From Prosthecobacter sp. (GTDB lineage Bacteria > Verrucomicrobiota > Verrucomicrobiia > Verrucomicrobiales > Verrucomicrobiaceae): a stretch of DNA of 64,000 bases. The position numbers were made by a program, and so were the translations under genes. Every line of letters begins with the position of its first letter. The stretch's first letter is position 1. The notes beneath the pieces were generated by a model, which did no database searches, was not told where the DNA came from, and worked only from the letters and a program-made list of their open reading frames with translations. The stretch covers positions 62,001 to 126,000 of the forward strand of contig NZ_JAXMIH010000007.1 in assembly GCF_034366625.1 (NCBI RefSeq), in the 5' to 3' direction. Positions 8,601 to 17,002 of this stretch are shown here, piece by piece.

Positions 8601-9660
8601 CGAGTTTTAGCTGCGCAGGCCGCTTGATCGAAGCTAGGGCAGGGAGGGGGTGGATCGGGCGAATTTCGGCCTGTCTGAGTTCGATCTGCAAATGGCGGAG
8701 GCAGTAAGGCCGTGTGCCGATGACCAGCCGGAGACGCGCACCCCAGCGGAGGCGCATTCTCTCGAAATGCGCCCGCAGCTCTGGCTGCCACCTGTGGGCG
8801 TCGTCCAGGATAATGACTGCTTCATCACACGGAGGCATCCATTGCATGGCTTCGTCGAGTTCCGTGGGCGTGCATGGCAGCAGAAAACGCACGCAGCGAC
8901 GGATCGGCTGCTCAGCGGCTTCCTTGGCAAATTCAAGCAGGAGGCGCGTCTTTCCTTCGCCGCCAGGAGCAGGCAGAAGGATGGCTTGATGGCCTGCGTC
9001 GAGAGCATCCAGCAGCGATTTCTTTTCAGCGTCCCGGCCGAAAAGTTTTTGCTTATGGCTGAATGAGCCCTGAAATCCTTCCATCATCGCCAACTCGGTG
9101 ATCAGTGGGCTGGCTTCGGTCATGCCGAGCACATCGAAAGATGTGCCCCTTCCGAAGTATTTGGTAAGGAGTCTGGCTCCTTGCGGGGTCTTGAGGTTTT
9201 GCCCGATGTGGCGCTCAATATCGCTGATGAAAAAAACATGCCAGTGAGGCTGCCCGGCTGCTTTGGTGCGATTATGCTCGTTAATGGCGCTCTGGATCGG
9301 GCCATCACCACCACCGCCAGCATCCATCGCTAGCACGAGCACACACTCGTCCGCCGCTACGGTGACTTTGGAGATCGCTGTGCGTGTTTTGTCTGCATCC
9401 CAGTCGCGGGTGCGTTTGCACTGGAAGACGACGCGCACTCGTTTTTCCTCTCCGGTCGGGTCATGTCTGAGCACATCAGTCTGGATGTCGATACCATCCT
9501 GATTCTGGCCGGAGCGGGCAAAAGGCTGGGCATGGATCACCTCGCCGCCGAGCAGCGGTGTGCAGGGGCTGAGCTGGAGCCATTCGCAGCAGAATTGCTC
9601 GAACAACGGCCCAGAAAGCGTGTGAACCCGGGTCGGCAGGGTATTGTTTTCGCCATTCAT
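5626..9660 (-). CDS. PD-(D/E)xK nuclease - STAND NTPase - repeat-rich C-terminus (Avs-like candidate antiviral protein)
   Basis: 1344 residues from the ATG at 9660. Residues 14-170 look like an Mrr-type nuclease: a helix with Glu21 (LFEQFC), DGID at 55-58 and QCK at 80-82 as catalytic residues. The P-loop GGEGKT is at 233-238, Walker B VIILDD at 282-287, a sensor arginine in IGTRP near 314-318, and a GGSP motif at 374-377 typical of STAND/NACHT NTPases. The remaining 950 residues are helix-rich, leucine- and tryptophan-rich repeats without a named domain. The architecture of effector, STAND switch and long sensor is that of Avs phage-sensing proteins. Hand-counted 60-base lines here are about 50-57% GC, against 58-67% in flanking genes. 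An alternative ATG at 9825, with AGAGG nine bases upstream, adds 55 low-complexity residues. It stands alone between two parts of a sugar cluster. Antiviral role is inference. Confidence 0.8.
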   Translation of the reverse strand: MNGENNTLPTRVHTLSGPLFEQFCCEWLQLSPCTPLLGGEVIHAQPFARSGQNQDGIDIQTDVLRHDPTGEEKRVRVVFQCKRTRDWDADKTRTAISKVTVAADECVLVLAMDAGGGGDGPIQSAINEHNRTKAAGQPHWHVFFISDIERHIGQNLKTPQGARLLTKYFGRGTSFDVLGMTEASPLITELAMMEGFQGSFSHKQKLFGRDAEKKSLLDALDAGHQAILLPAPGGEGKTRLLLEFAKEAAEQPIRRCVRFLLPCTPTELDEAMQWMPPCDEAVIILDDAHRWQPELRAHFERMRLRWGARLRLVIGTRPYCLRHLQIELRQAEIRPIHPLPALASIKRPAQLKLAKAALAPNLTQLAKALVDAAGGSPLIILTGAEHLNKHDGKVNLHQDAHFRREVLHSLFDTPKLATTHGVSEFVIEEALDLLALLSSAPVDAVLEEKAASFMGLTPPDFRRLLDVLKESGHLQIKADAGLQQSTWRLIPDLAADYRACEACFDEKGHAKPLPARFWTQLGSDTLLPAVLRNLSEAEYITRLIHPQASRVTTPLVEALKSEYRQAGWRRRVGILNLWQGICELQPHESLLQAREALRLKNDQPAESPNEIEEAFATAPPSFAQILEVSAGIAETIGSIQLEYVTTCLDLLWEIDGGQYGDLLSKISTICSVACFGPPVFANQAMPWIKARIYDPALLPSHERLGALLHAMLDGCFQLTKMENEWADQRTLQFHNYLLPLGPSKHLRKEVLTICLNWLHSPIWQARQSAAHYFRHFFVPDQMPVKADGARAEDRKAWRQEQARAVSALKKAIPAIEDAATLWALRQTLINSLQSALQEKSGRHGIHDLLEAFPDTLELRIHRLFLSSEESDVPQSVAECSRRALYQAGKQLTSKESYDSIQDEIALKRQTWAAFVDHTTHEVVKLTSDASGLWRFLEEWHPKLEKLGSMSFWAFVGSIGKQQPELLPQLAEHLLASESSTLDRLYQALDHAWKDEPTTRTEWTLRALQSPRKTLALEALRSLRYRRELTTDELAALKRYASHEDVEFRSHVFSWTKEAHTYFTHLEVVFGIIAAVKVKVEEPRLGGELRDCIMTWFGWPPYEGVPHGAEILQKLLLIPDLQKLRLDDLIEAWSRHDPQQVVDYLRARLDHWQLTPNAEYQPFGYLDLNSLDSVPAIIERIDSAFQQLIGAHHSQDLTLADKLSNWFHILGEGAWQTYQHWLSDHLSALHEEELTFALQPVRLESCLPFNNPDLTERILQQAAKQSASCQETVRRCLRSSLHPRSFSAQPGQARGHDLHNRDKALEMSALHRQRPLLRAFYLEIVQNSERAIKRAEEEQSPWPDD

Positions 9661-9904
9661 AGCTTGGCAGTGGGCTTGGGTTTCATCGGTGTTTGCGGGA
9701 CGAAACGATCTATGGTGTGGCGTGCATCTCTGGATGGTGGCAAGCGCCGGAATGGTGGCAAGCCGGGAAGGAGTATCCGCTGTCGCGTGATGGGGGGCGA
9801 ACTGACGCGACAGGAGCAAACTCATCGGTTTGTGCCTCTAGTTGCTTTTCATTTGGTCCTTCAAATGAGCCAGAAGGTGCGGACGGAAACGGTCGTTTGC
9901 ATGG

Positions 9905-11356
9905 GTGATGTCTGCTTTCTTCTCCTCTGTCTCGCGCTCATTGTCGGTTCTCCCATGTATCTGCATGCTGTGGCTGGTCGGTTTTGGCATGGCCGCTGAG
10001 CCGATCCAACTCGATTCACGCAGCGAGTTGTTCGTGGACGAGCACCTCATCGAATCGAAGAACGGCGTGACTTTGAAGCTGCACAAGCCGCAGGCGCAGA
10101 ATGTGGCGTTGATTTGCGATGCGCCATGGGAGGGCAATACGTCGGGCTACTTCACGCTGCTTCAAGATGGCGATCTTTACCGCTGCTACTACCGAGGCTC
10201 GCATCATGGTGAGGAAGGCGGGAGGCCGAGTCAGTCAGGCGTGACCTGCTACGCGGAAAGCCGCGATGGCATCACCTGGACGAAGCCGAATCTCGGGCTG
10301 CATGAGTTTGAGGGATCGAAGGACAACAACATCACGCACATGGGCGATGGCTGCTCCACCTTTGCCCCGTTCCTCGACACGAACCCGAACTGCCCGCCCG
10401 AGTCACGCTACAAAGCGCTCGCCACCACGGGCGACAACGTCGAGCGCAAAAAGAACCCGTCCCTGCAAGCCTGGCATTCCGCCGATGGTCTGCGCTGGTC
10501 GGTGATGCGCGAAAAGCCGGTGATCACCGCAGGTTCGTTTGACTCGCAAAACACCGCGTTCTTTGACAATGAACTCGGAGCCTATCGCGCTTACTGGCGT
10601 TATTTCACCGGCGGTTATACCGATGAGCGCGGCTGGAAGCCCGCTGGTGTCCGCGCCATTCGCACAGCAACTTCGAAGGACTTCCTTTCCTGGGAAAATC
10701 AGGCCGACCTCGCCTACGGCAAGGATGCGCCAACCGTGCAGCTTTACACGAATGCCGTGCGTCCGTATGCGCGAGCGCCGCATCTATTGCTCGGCTTTCC
10801 CACGCGCTATCAGCCGAAGGGATCGCAAGTCGAGCCTGTGCTCATGACCAGCCGCGATGGCGTAAATTTCAAGCGCTGGGAAGAGCCGCTCATCCCCATC
10901 ACCGCACCCAAAGATCGTGACTGGAACCGCAGCAACTACATGACCATCGGCGTGCTCTCGCTGCCAGGAAAGCCGAACGAACTCAGCGTCTATGCCAGCG
11001 AAGCCTACTACCAAGGTCCCGGCAGCCGCATCCGCCGCTTCACCTTCCGCGTGGATGGTTTTGTCTCCGCTTCATCGGCGAAAGGCGAACTCATCACCAA
11101 GCCGCTGACCTTTGAAGGAACGAAACTCATGCTGAATCTGCTCAGCGGCGGCGAAACGCGTGTGGAAGTGCAAGATGAGGCTGGCAAAGCCATTCCAGGC
11201 TTCGCGCTCGATGACTGCACGCCACTGAAAGGCGATCTCATGGATCAAGCCGTCACCTGGAAAGGCGGCAGCCTCGCCACGCTGGCTGCAAAGCCCGTGC
11301 GGCTGAGGTTTGAGCTGCGCGGGGCTGATTTGTTCGCGTTGCAGTTTGTTCCGTGA
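9905..11356 (+). CDS. Secreted glycoside-hydrolase-like five-bladed beta-propeller protein
   Basis: 483 residues. The N-terminus has a basic stretch, a hydrophobic core (VLPCICMLWLVGFGMA) and a likely cleavage before AEP, so export is expected; ATGs at 9908 or 9965 are alternative starts. The mature protein begins QLDSRSELFVDEHL and carries blades such as CYAESRDGITWTKPNLGL, HSADGLRWS and TSRDGVNFKRW, with a C-terminal beta-sandwich. It is the closest relative of the truncated gene at the window start, sharing the FDSQN-AFFD block near the middle. The two copies flank the sialidase-like operon and the STAND gene. Catalytic residues cannot be assigned with certainty. Confidence 0.78.
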   Translation: MMSAFFSSVSRSLSVLPCICMLWLVGFGMAAEPIQLDSRSELFVDEHLIESKNGVTLKLHKPQAQNVALICDAPWEGNTSGYFTLLQDGDLYRCYYRGSHHGEEGGRPSQSGVTCYAESRDGITWTKPNLGLHEFEGSKDNNITHMGDGCSTFAPFLDTNPNCPPESRYKALATTGDNVERKKNPSLQAWHSADGLRWSVMREKPVITAGSFDSQNTAFFDNELGAYRAYWRYFTGGYTDERGWKPAGVRAIRTATSKDFLSWENQADLAYGKDAPTVQLYTNAVRPYARAPHLLLGFPTRYQPKGSQVEPVLMTSRDGVNFKRWEEPLIPITAPKDRDWNRSNYMTIGVLSLPGKPNELSVYASEAYYQGPGSRIRRFTFRVDGFVSASSAKGELITKPLTFEGTKLMLNLLSGGETRVEVQDEAGKAIPGFALDDCTPLKGDLMDQAVTWKGGSLATLAAKPVRLRFELRGADLFALQFVP

Positions 11357-11428
11357 ATCAACGCCATGGAGGCAGGAGAACGCGATGAATCGAATGCCAC
11401 TTAAATTCAACTGTCTCCACCTTCCATC

Positions 11429-12718
11429 GTGACCCCAACCACTCCTGATCTCGCCATCCGTGTCCGCAACCGAGTGATGGGGCGGTTGATGCCGTATTTG
11501 ATCCTGCTGTATGTGGTGGCGTATCTGGACCGGGTGAATGTGAGCTATGCAGCGTTGGAGATGACGGCGGATCTTGGGTTCACGGCGGAGATGTATGGGC
11601 TGGGCGCGGGGATTTTCTTTGTGGGGTATTTTTTGCTGGAGGTGCCTGGGGCGGTGATCGCGCAGCGCTGGGGCGTGCGGGTGCTGGTGTGCCGGATCAT
11701 GATCACCTGGGGCGTGCTGGCAGCGGCGATGGGATTCATCCAAAACGCGACGCAGTTTTACTGGCTGCGTTTCCTCATCGGTGCGGCGGAGGCGGGCTTT
11801 TTCCCGGCGATGATTGTGTATCTCGGGCATTGGTTCCGCGCGGCGGATCGCGGGAAGGCGGTGGCGCTGTTCATGTCAGCCATTTCACTGGCGATGGTGA
11901 TCGGTGGGCCGGTTTCGGGCGCGTTGCTAAAGCTGGACTGGCTGGGGCTGGAGGGATGGCGGTGGTTGTTCATCCTGGAAGGAATGCCGGCGGTCGTGCT
12001 GGGCATCACGAGCTGGTTTTTCCTCACGGAACGGCCTGCGGACGCGAAGTGGCTGCCGGACGATGAAAAAGCCTGGCTCGTGGCCGAACTGGAGCGCGAG
12101 CGCATGTCGCGTGAGGCCTTGCAGACTCGCAAACCGACGGTGTGGCAGGCATTGTGTGATCCGCGCGTGCTGATCTTTTCAGCGGCGTATTTCTTCGGAC
12201 TGCTGGCCTCGAACGGCCTCGGCTACTGGCTGCCGACGATGATCAAGTCGCTCTCCGGTTTCTCGAACTTCACGGTGGGGCTGCTCGTGTCGCTGCCTTA
12301 CTCGCTGGGAGTGATCGCGAAGGTGCTCGCAGGCTGGTCATCGGATCGCACGGGCGAGCGGCGCTGGCACACGGCGGGTCTGCTGCTGCTCGGTGGCGCG
12401 GGTCTCGCGGCGGTGGCGATGCTGGAGGCGCATCTCGCCTTCGCGCTGCTTTTTCTCTGCATCGCCGTGATCGGCCTCACAGGCTACACACCGAGCTTCT
12501 GGGCCTATGCAACGAGCTTCCTCGCAGGCACGGCCAATGCGGCCGCCATCGGCCTCATCAACAGCATCGGCAATCTCGGCAGCTTCGCGGGCCCGTATGC
12601 GATGGGCTGGCTGAAGGAGCACACCACGGGCTATGCGGCAGGTGTGTGGATGCTGGCAGCTTCATCGGTGATAACGGCACTGTTGGTGCTGGCTGCTCGG
12701 GGGAACCCGAAATCGTGA
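11429..12718 (+). CDS. MFS transporter, anion:cation symporter (sugar-acid/phthalate) type
   Basis: 429 residues from a GTG start at 11429, 72 bases after the propeller gene. The N-terminus has the family signature R-x-MPYLILLYVVAYLDRVNVSYA, a pattern shared by ACS-family permeases for galactonate, glucarate, tartrate and phthalate. Twelve hydrophobic segments are visible, with a long cytoplasmic loop near residues 195-235 (ERPADAKWLPDDEKAWL), a sequence style common in this subfamily. It is an inner-membrane proton symporter, probably importing the acid sugar used by the dehydratase/aldolase set nearby. Substrate is inference from neighbours. Confidence 0.88.
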   Translation: MTPTTPDLAIRVRNRVMGRLMPYLILLYVVAYLDRVNVSYAALEMTADLGFTAEMYGLGAGIFFVGYFLLEVPGAVIAQRWGVRVLVCRIMITWGVLAAAMGFIQNATQFYWLRFLIGAAEAGFFPAMIVYLGHWFRAADRGKAVALFMSAISLAMVIGGPVSGALLKLDWLGLEGWRWLFILEGMPAVVLGITSWFFLTERPADAKWLPDDEKAWLVAELERERMSREALQTRKPTVWQALCDPRVLIFSAAYFFGLLASNGLGYWLPTMIKSLSGFSNFTVGLLVSLPYSLGVIAKVLAGWSSDRTGERRWHTAGLLLLGGAGLAAVAMLEAHLAFALLFLCIAVIGLTGYTPSFWAYATSFLAGTANAAAIGLINSIGNLGSFAGPYAMGWLKEHTTGYAAGVWMLAASSVITALLVLAARGNPKS

Positions 12719-12727
12719 CTGATCGGC

Positions 12728-14047
12728 TCACTGCAACAGCCAGCGCCACATGCGAAGGTGCTCGATTCCTGCCGGGATGACGGCACCTCGCGGCAGATCG
12801 CTTTCGGTCAGCAATAATCGACGGGCATCGGGAAAGGTGGCAGCGGTTCCCACCAACGAACGCACTTCGCGTTCAAAGGTGGCTGGCGAAGTCACGTCGG
12901 CTGAGACTTGAATCAGGCAGCGTGAGCCATCAAACATCGTGGCGAGAAAATCGACCTCGTGACCGTCTTTGGTCTTCACATAAGCCACATCGCTGCATTG
13001 CCGTGCGAGTTCGCAGGCGACGATGTTTTCCAGCAAGTGCCCGCGATCTAGTCCCGGCCCGGCACTGAAGGCACGAGCGAGTCCGTGATCAGCCAGATAA
13101 AGTTTTCGCGGGTTTACCTGCCGCCTGCGCTCGGAGCGCGAAGCAAGAGGCACGGTGAAAACGAGGAAGGCGTCCTCAAGGTGCGCCAGCATGTCGAGCA
13201 GTGTCTCCTTGGAAACTCCGACGCCGCGCGAGTGAAAGTCGGCGTGAATCTTGCTGACGCTGAACGTGGTGGATGGCTGGCGTAAAAGTTGGCGCACAAA
13301 GGCACGTAGGGCCACAAGATTGACCACACCATGACGCTCCGCCACATCGCGGAACAAAACGCTGTCCACATAGCCTTGCAGCAGCGCCGTTCGCTCGCGT
13401 GGCTGCTCGAAACGGCCCGCCTCTGGAAAGCCGCCGATTTCCAAATATGCGTCAAGGTGTGCCAGCCATGCCGACTGAGCAGCAGAACTCACGAGTTTGC
13501 CCGCAGGCGGTGTGGCACCACGCGCACGAGCAAACTCGCGGAAACTAAATGGCGTGATGATCGTCTCCAGCGCTCGTCCGCGCATGGTTGTCGCAACCTC
13601 ACGGCTCAGCATTCGCGCGGATGATCCACTCAGCAGCACCTCCACGTTTTCTGAGTCGAGCATGCGGCGCACAAATTTCTCCCAGCCCGGCACAAGCTGG
13701 ATTTCATCCAGGCACCACGTCACACACGACTCCCGACGATGACGGGGAAAGTCGCGGTAGTAGGTTTCCAAAATCATGCCGAGGTCTGCCGCCTCAAGCC
13801 CTTCCAACCGCTCATCCTCAAAGTTGAAATAGACCAGCCGCTCACGCGCAACACCTGCGGCAAGCCGGTCTGCCAGGCATTGATACAAAAATGAGGTCTT
13901 CCCGGCACGCCTCATGCCGATGACCGCACGCGCTTTTCCAGATGGCAATGCGGAACCCGGAGCATCCCGCCGCGTCAGCTTTGGAAATGGGAGAGTGATG
14001 GCATCCCCGAGCTTCTGCTGGATGGCTTGGAGCGTTTGGTCTTTCAT
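12728..14047 (-). CDS. AAA-type ATP-binding protein with DUF4143 domain
   Basis: 439 residues from the ATG at 14047; a TTG three codons earlier is less likely. The P-loop GMRRAGKTS spans residues 44-52 and the Walker B/DEIQ box is at about 111-117 (WCLDEIQ). A winged-helix stretch follows, then the DUF4143 C-terminal domain with NPRKLYLADHGLARAF and a nuclease-like GHEVDFLA-(11)-IQVS block (D-x(n)-QxS, lysine missing). Proteins of this type are common, often sporadic, and lack a settled role. It converges on the MFS gene at 12718, nine bases away. A perfect dyad GTCTTT-AGC-AAAGAC lies just upstream and could be an operator. Confidence 0.85.
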   Translation of the reverse strand: MKDQTLQAIQQKLGDAITLPFPKLTRRDAPGSALPSGKARAVIGMRRAGKTSFLYQCLADRLAAGVARERLVYFNFEDERLEGLEAADLGMILETYYRDFPRHRRESCVTWCLDEIQLVPGWEKFVRRMLDSENVEVLLSGSSARMLSREVATTMRGRALETIITPFSFREFARARGATPPAGKLVSSAAQSAWLAHLDAYLEIGGFPEAGRFEQPRERTALLQGYVDSVLFRDVAERHGVVNLVALRAFVRQLLRQPSTTFSVSKIHADFHSRGVGVSKETLLDMLAHLEDAFLVFTVPLASRSERRRQVNPRKLYLADHGLARAFSAGPGLDRGHLLENIVACELARQCSDVAYVKTKDGHEVDFLATMFDGSRCLIQVSADVTSPATFEREVRSLVGTAATFPDARRLLLTESDLPRGAVIPAGIEHLRMWRWLLQ

Positions 14048-14071
14048 GGCGACCAAAATACCTCAAAACCA

Positions 14072-14086
14072 GTCTTTAGCAAAGAC
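14072..14086. promoter_or_regulatory. Perfect dyad GTCTTT-N3-AAAGAC upstream of the DUF4143 ATPase
   Basis: A 15-bp perfect inverted repeat with 6-bp arms sits 25 bases upstream of the ATPase start (14047) and 20 bases beyond the stop of the MFS gene (14107). Position and AT-rich flanks fit an operator for the ATPase; a small terminator hairpin is the other reading. No regulator for it is visible nearby. Confidence 0.35.
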
Positions 14087-14106
14087 CGCTTTTAAAGTGA
14101 GCCCGA

Positions 14107-15351
14107 TCACTCGCTCCGCGCAGGACGCACGGCGGCGAGCAGCACTCCGCTGAGCAGCACGCCGAAGGCGGAGGCCATGAGGATGTAGCTGAGGTCCACG
14201 TTGCGTTCCTTGAGCCAGCCGCCGAGATACGCGGCCACCGCTCCGACGAGGCAGGCGATGAAATTCAGAATACCGTAGCCAGTGGCGCGATGGCGTGGAT
14301 CAGCCACCTGACAAAGGATAGGCATCATGTTTGAGTCGGAGCAGCCGCGCGCGAAACCGAACACCACGAGACAGGCGGCGACGATCCACAGGGTGTCGCT
14401 ATTGGCGCTGATGAAAACGAAGGGCGAGGCCAGCGTGAGGGCGATCATCGGCACAAAGATGCGTCCACGCGGATGCCTGCGGCTCCAGCGGTCCGCCAAG
14501 ACGCCGCCGCAGAGCACCCCCGCGAGCGCGGCGGCCTGCATGTAGGCCGTGGCGGTGAATCCGGCCTTCGTTTGCGTGAGATCGAAGTGCTCACGCAGAT
14601 AACTAGGCATCCATGTGACGAAGGCCCAGCCTGCAAAGCCGAGCAGGCTCCAATGCAGTGTCAGCAGCCAGAGCTGCCTGTTGCGGCCTAGCACGGCGAG
14701 GGTTTGGAAAAGCGGCACCGTTTCGACCACGTTGTCCTCGTTTTGTACACGCGGCACATCGCGCAGAAAGGCCGCCAGCACGACTGCATACGCCACGCCA
14801 AACACGCCAAACACGAGAAACCCGGACGACCAGCCGTGGGTGTCCGCCATCCAGCCGCCGAGCCCGCCGAGCGCCATGCCGGCATACACGCCGCTGATGT
14901 TGATGCCCGTGGCGAGCGAGCGCGTGCTGCCACGATGATAGTCCGCGATGAGCGCCAGCGCCGCCGGAATGTAGCAGGCCTCGCTCACGCCCATGAGCAC
15001 GCGAGTTGCGAGCAGTTGATTGTAGGTTTGCACATAAGCCGTGGCCCACGTCACGGTGGACCACACAGCCAGACTGACCAAGATGACACCGCTGCGGCTG
15101 AAACGATCCGCGCACCATCCGCCGAGCGGACTGAGCAGGCCATACACAATCAAGAAGGCCATTGTCAGCGCACCGAAATCATCATCGCCCATCGGGATCG
15201 CCGCCTTGATGGAATCACGCATCGTCGTGAGCAGCACGCGGTCGAGGTAGTTCAGACAACCCACCACCCACAGCAGGCCCACGATCAGCCAAGCGCGTGG
15301 CAGCGGGGCCGTGTCCGCAGCGCGGGAGGTGGAGAGAGAGTCTGCGGACAT
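14107..15351 (-). CDS. MFS transporter (hexuronate/glucarate-like)
   Basis: 414 residues from the ATG at 15351 (MSADSLSTSR); further upstream codons in frame, up to 15450, read through the promoter region and look non-coding. The first transmembrane block has the pattern WLIVGLLWVVGCLNYLDRVLL, typical of major facilitator permeases in the ExuT/GudP neighbourhood, and about twelve hydrophobic segments follow with DRFSRSG and DRWSRRHPRGR between TM2-3 and TM8-9. It is divergent from the ceramidase-N-like gene at 15454, and the 102-base gap holds a 21-bp CTGGTCT-N7-GAACCAG dyad. Import of a product released by the secreted neighbours is a reasonable guess. Confidence 0.87.
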   Translation of the reverse strand: MSADSLSTSRAADTAPLPRAWLIVGLLWVVGCLNYLDRVLLTTMRDSIKAAIPMGDDDFGALTMAFLIVYGLLSPLGGWCADRFSRSGVILVSLAVWSTVTWATAYVQTYNQLLATRVLMGVSEACYIPAALALIADYHRGSTRSLATGINISGVYAGMALGGLGGWMADTHGWSSGFLVFGVFGVAYAVVLAAFLRDVPRVQNEDNVVETVPLFQTLAVLGRNRQLWLLTLHWSLLGFAGWAFVTWMPSYLREHFDLTQTKAGFTATAYMQAAALAGVLCGGVLADRWSRRHPRGRIFVPMIALTLASPFVFISANSDTLWIVAACLVVFGFARGCSDSNMMPILCQVADPRHRATGYGILNFIACLVGAVAAYLGGWLKERNVDLSYILMASAFGVLLSGVLLAAVRPARSE

Positions 15352-15398
15352 GTGCAAAACCAAACGCGCGGGAGGCGGCTGAACTTCGATCCGGATTC

Positions 15399-15419
15399 CT
15401 GGTCTTTTGATTGAACCAG
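15399..15419. promoter_or_regulatory. 21-bp dyad CTGGTCT-N7-GAACCAG, copy 1
   Basis: Located in the divergent gap between the MFS gene (starts 15351, minus) and the ceramidase-N-like gene (starts 15454, plus). The dyad extends outward to TCCTGGT...ACCAGGA. Two more copies with exactly the same 21-bp length occur at 20110 and 32925. The spacing is the same in all three, as expected for a dimeric repressor or activator site. The binding protein is unknown. Confidence 0.5.
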
Positions 15420-15453
15420 GAAACTGCGGAGCCTTTGCCACGTTACGCAACGG

Positions 15454-16983
15454 ATGAAATCATTGACCTGTGCTCTCACGGCCCTGCTGCTCCACGGCGG
15501 ACTCAGCACTGCGCACGCCGCTCCTGCCTTGGAGGCAGCCGCGTTGGAGTTCAGCATCACGCCGGGCACGGGCGGCCACACATCGAGCAAAGTCGGCGCG
15601 CTGGTGCAGAAGGTGGAGGGACCGCTGAAAACGGCGGTCACGCTGCTGAAAGCGGGCGAGACACGCGTGTGCCTCATCACTCCGCACATGAACTCGCCGA
15701 AAGGTGCGAACATCAGCCCGCTCATCCGGCGCACGGCGGCGGAGGCTCTCAATTTGCCGCTGAGTCATGTGCTGCTCATGGTCTCGCACAACCACACGGA
15801 CCTCAATCTCGTGAGCAATCACATCGAGGCCTACTCAGCCATCTCGATGAAGCCGGAGGAACTTCCAGCGCCGAAACTGGTGCCTGCGGGCGAGGAGTTT
15901 TTGAAACAACTCACCGCCACGGCAAAACAACTGCCCGCGCTGCTGCAACCCGTGACCGTCTGGTGGGCGGAGGGCACGGAAGGTCGCATCAGCTATAATC
16001 GCAAAGGTCGCTATGCCGATGGCACGAGCTACCTCATCCGCGAGGAGGATCGCGACCTGCTCGGCGTCGATTTCAATGGCGACATGGACAGGCAGGCACC
16101 TATCGTGGTGCTAAAAAACGAGCGCGGCGAGGTCGTCACAGCGATCACACACTTCACCAGCCATCCGTGCTCCTGCTTTCGTCCTGAGAAGCCGATCATC
16201 TTCGGCGACTGGCCGCAAGTGGCCTGCGAGCACGTTGCACAGCACCTATCGCCATCGAAGCCGATCACCGTGAGCTTTCTGCAAGGCTGCGCCGGTGATG
16301 TGAACTCCAAAGGCATGTTTCGCGGCGACGCCGATCTCTCGCGCAAATATGGCCGCATGCTCGCCGACAGCTACATCACTGCATTGGCTGACTTGAAAGC
16401 ATCGAAGCGAGACGGTCTCGATTTTGCCACCGAGAAGGTGCGCATCCCGCTCGCGCCGCTGCCGTCAGAAGAAGCGCTGAAGGCTGAAATCGCCGAGATG
16501 GAGGATTTCATCAAGCGCGCAACCGCAGGCGATGAAAACACGCTGCGCTGCATCGGGCATAATTTCCCGCGCGAGCTTACGCCTGCCTATCGCGGCAAGT
16601 TGATCGAGATGATCCTGCCCTGGAGCAAGTGGGCGCTCGATTTGCGACAGCAGGGCAAGGCGGACACCGTGGACAAATTTCTCGAAGTGGACATCCAGGT
16701 GCTGCGCCTCGGCGATGTGGGCATCGTCGGCATGCCCTTCGAGCCATTTCAAGGCATCGGGCGGCAAATCCGCGCCGGATCACCGCTGCCACTCGTCCTT
16801 CCCTGCGGCTACACGAATCTCTCGTATGGCTATCTCACCGACGGCGCGAACACCAACCCCGGCGACGGCGAATACATGAGCGCCCACTACCGCTACAGCA
16901 AGTTCCGCGCTCCTTATGCCAAGCCTGCGGGCGATGTCATCGCGGTCAAAGCGGTGGAGGTGCTGAACCGCTTCGCGAAGTAA
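15454..16983 (+). CDS. Secreted neutral/alkaline ceramidase N-domain-like protein
   Basis: 509 residues with a clear signal peptide (MKSLTCALTALLLHGGLSTAHA). The zinc-binding style motif SHNHTD is at residues 111-116, followed later by FTSHPCSCF and FLQGCAGDVNSKG, blocks seen in neutral ceramidase N-terminal domains. The C-terminal immunoglobulin-like domain of true ceramidases is absent, and the length is well below the roughly 650-760 residues of those enzymes. Proteins of this kind are numerous in Verrucomicrobiota and Planctomycetota and probably hydrolyse other amide or ester substrates. It leads a same-strand run with the SGNH-like, acyltransferase and two propeller genes. Confidence 0.78.
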   Translation: MKSLTCALTALLLHGGLSTAHAAPALEAAALEFSITPGTGGHTSSKVGALVQKVEGPLKTAVTLLKAGETRVCLITPHMNSPKGANISPLIRRTAAEALNLPLSHVLLMVSHNHTDLNLVSNHIEAYSAISMKPEELPAPKLVPAGEEFLKQLTATAKQLPALLQPVTVWWAEGTEGRISYNRKGRYADGTSYLIREEDRDLLGVDFNGDMDRQAPIVVLKNERGEVVTAITHFTSHPCSCFRPEKPIIFGDWPQVACEHVAQHLSPSKPITVSFLQGCAGDVNSKGMFRGDADLSRKYGRMLADSYITALADLKASKRDGLDFATEKVRIPLAPLPSEEALKAEIAEMEDFIKRATAGDENTLRCIGHNFPRELTPAYRGKLIEMILPWSKWALDLRQQGKADTVDKFLEVDIQVLRLGDVGIVGMPFEPFQGIGRQIRAGSPLPLVLPCGYTNLSYGYLTDGANTNPGDGEYMSAHYRYSKFRAPYAKPAGDVIAVKAVEVLNRFAK

Positions 16984-17002
16984 CTTCAAGCCCATCAAAC
17001 CC

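Noticed and set aside
9661-9825. 55-codon N-terminal extension of the STAND gene from an ATG at 9825
   Set aside because: There is an AGAGG at a good distance, but the translated segment is Thr/Ala/His-rich without structure and the nuclease domain starts after the ATG at 9660. Kept only as an alternative start.
5575-9904. Mobile element carrying the STAND gene
   Set aside because: No transposase, integrase, terminal inverted repeats or target duplications were visible at its edges, so transfer is only suggested by composition.
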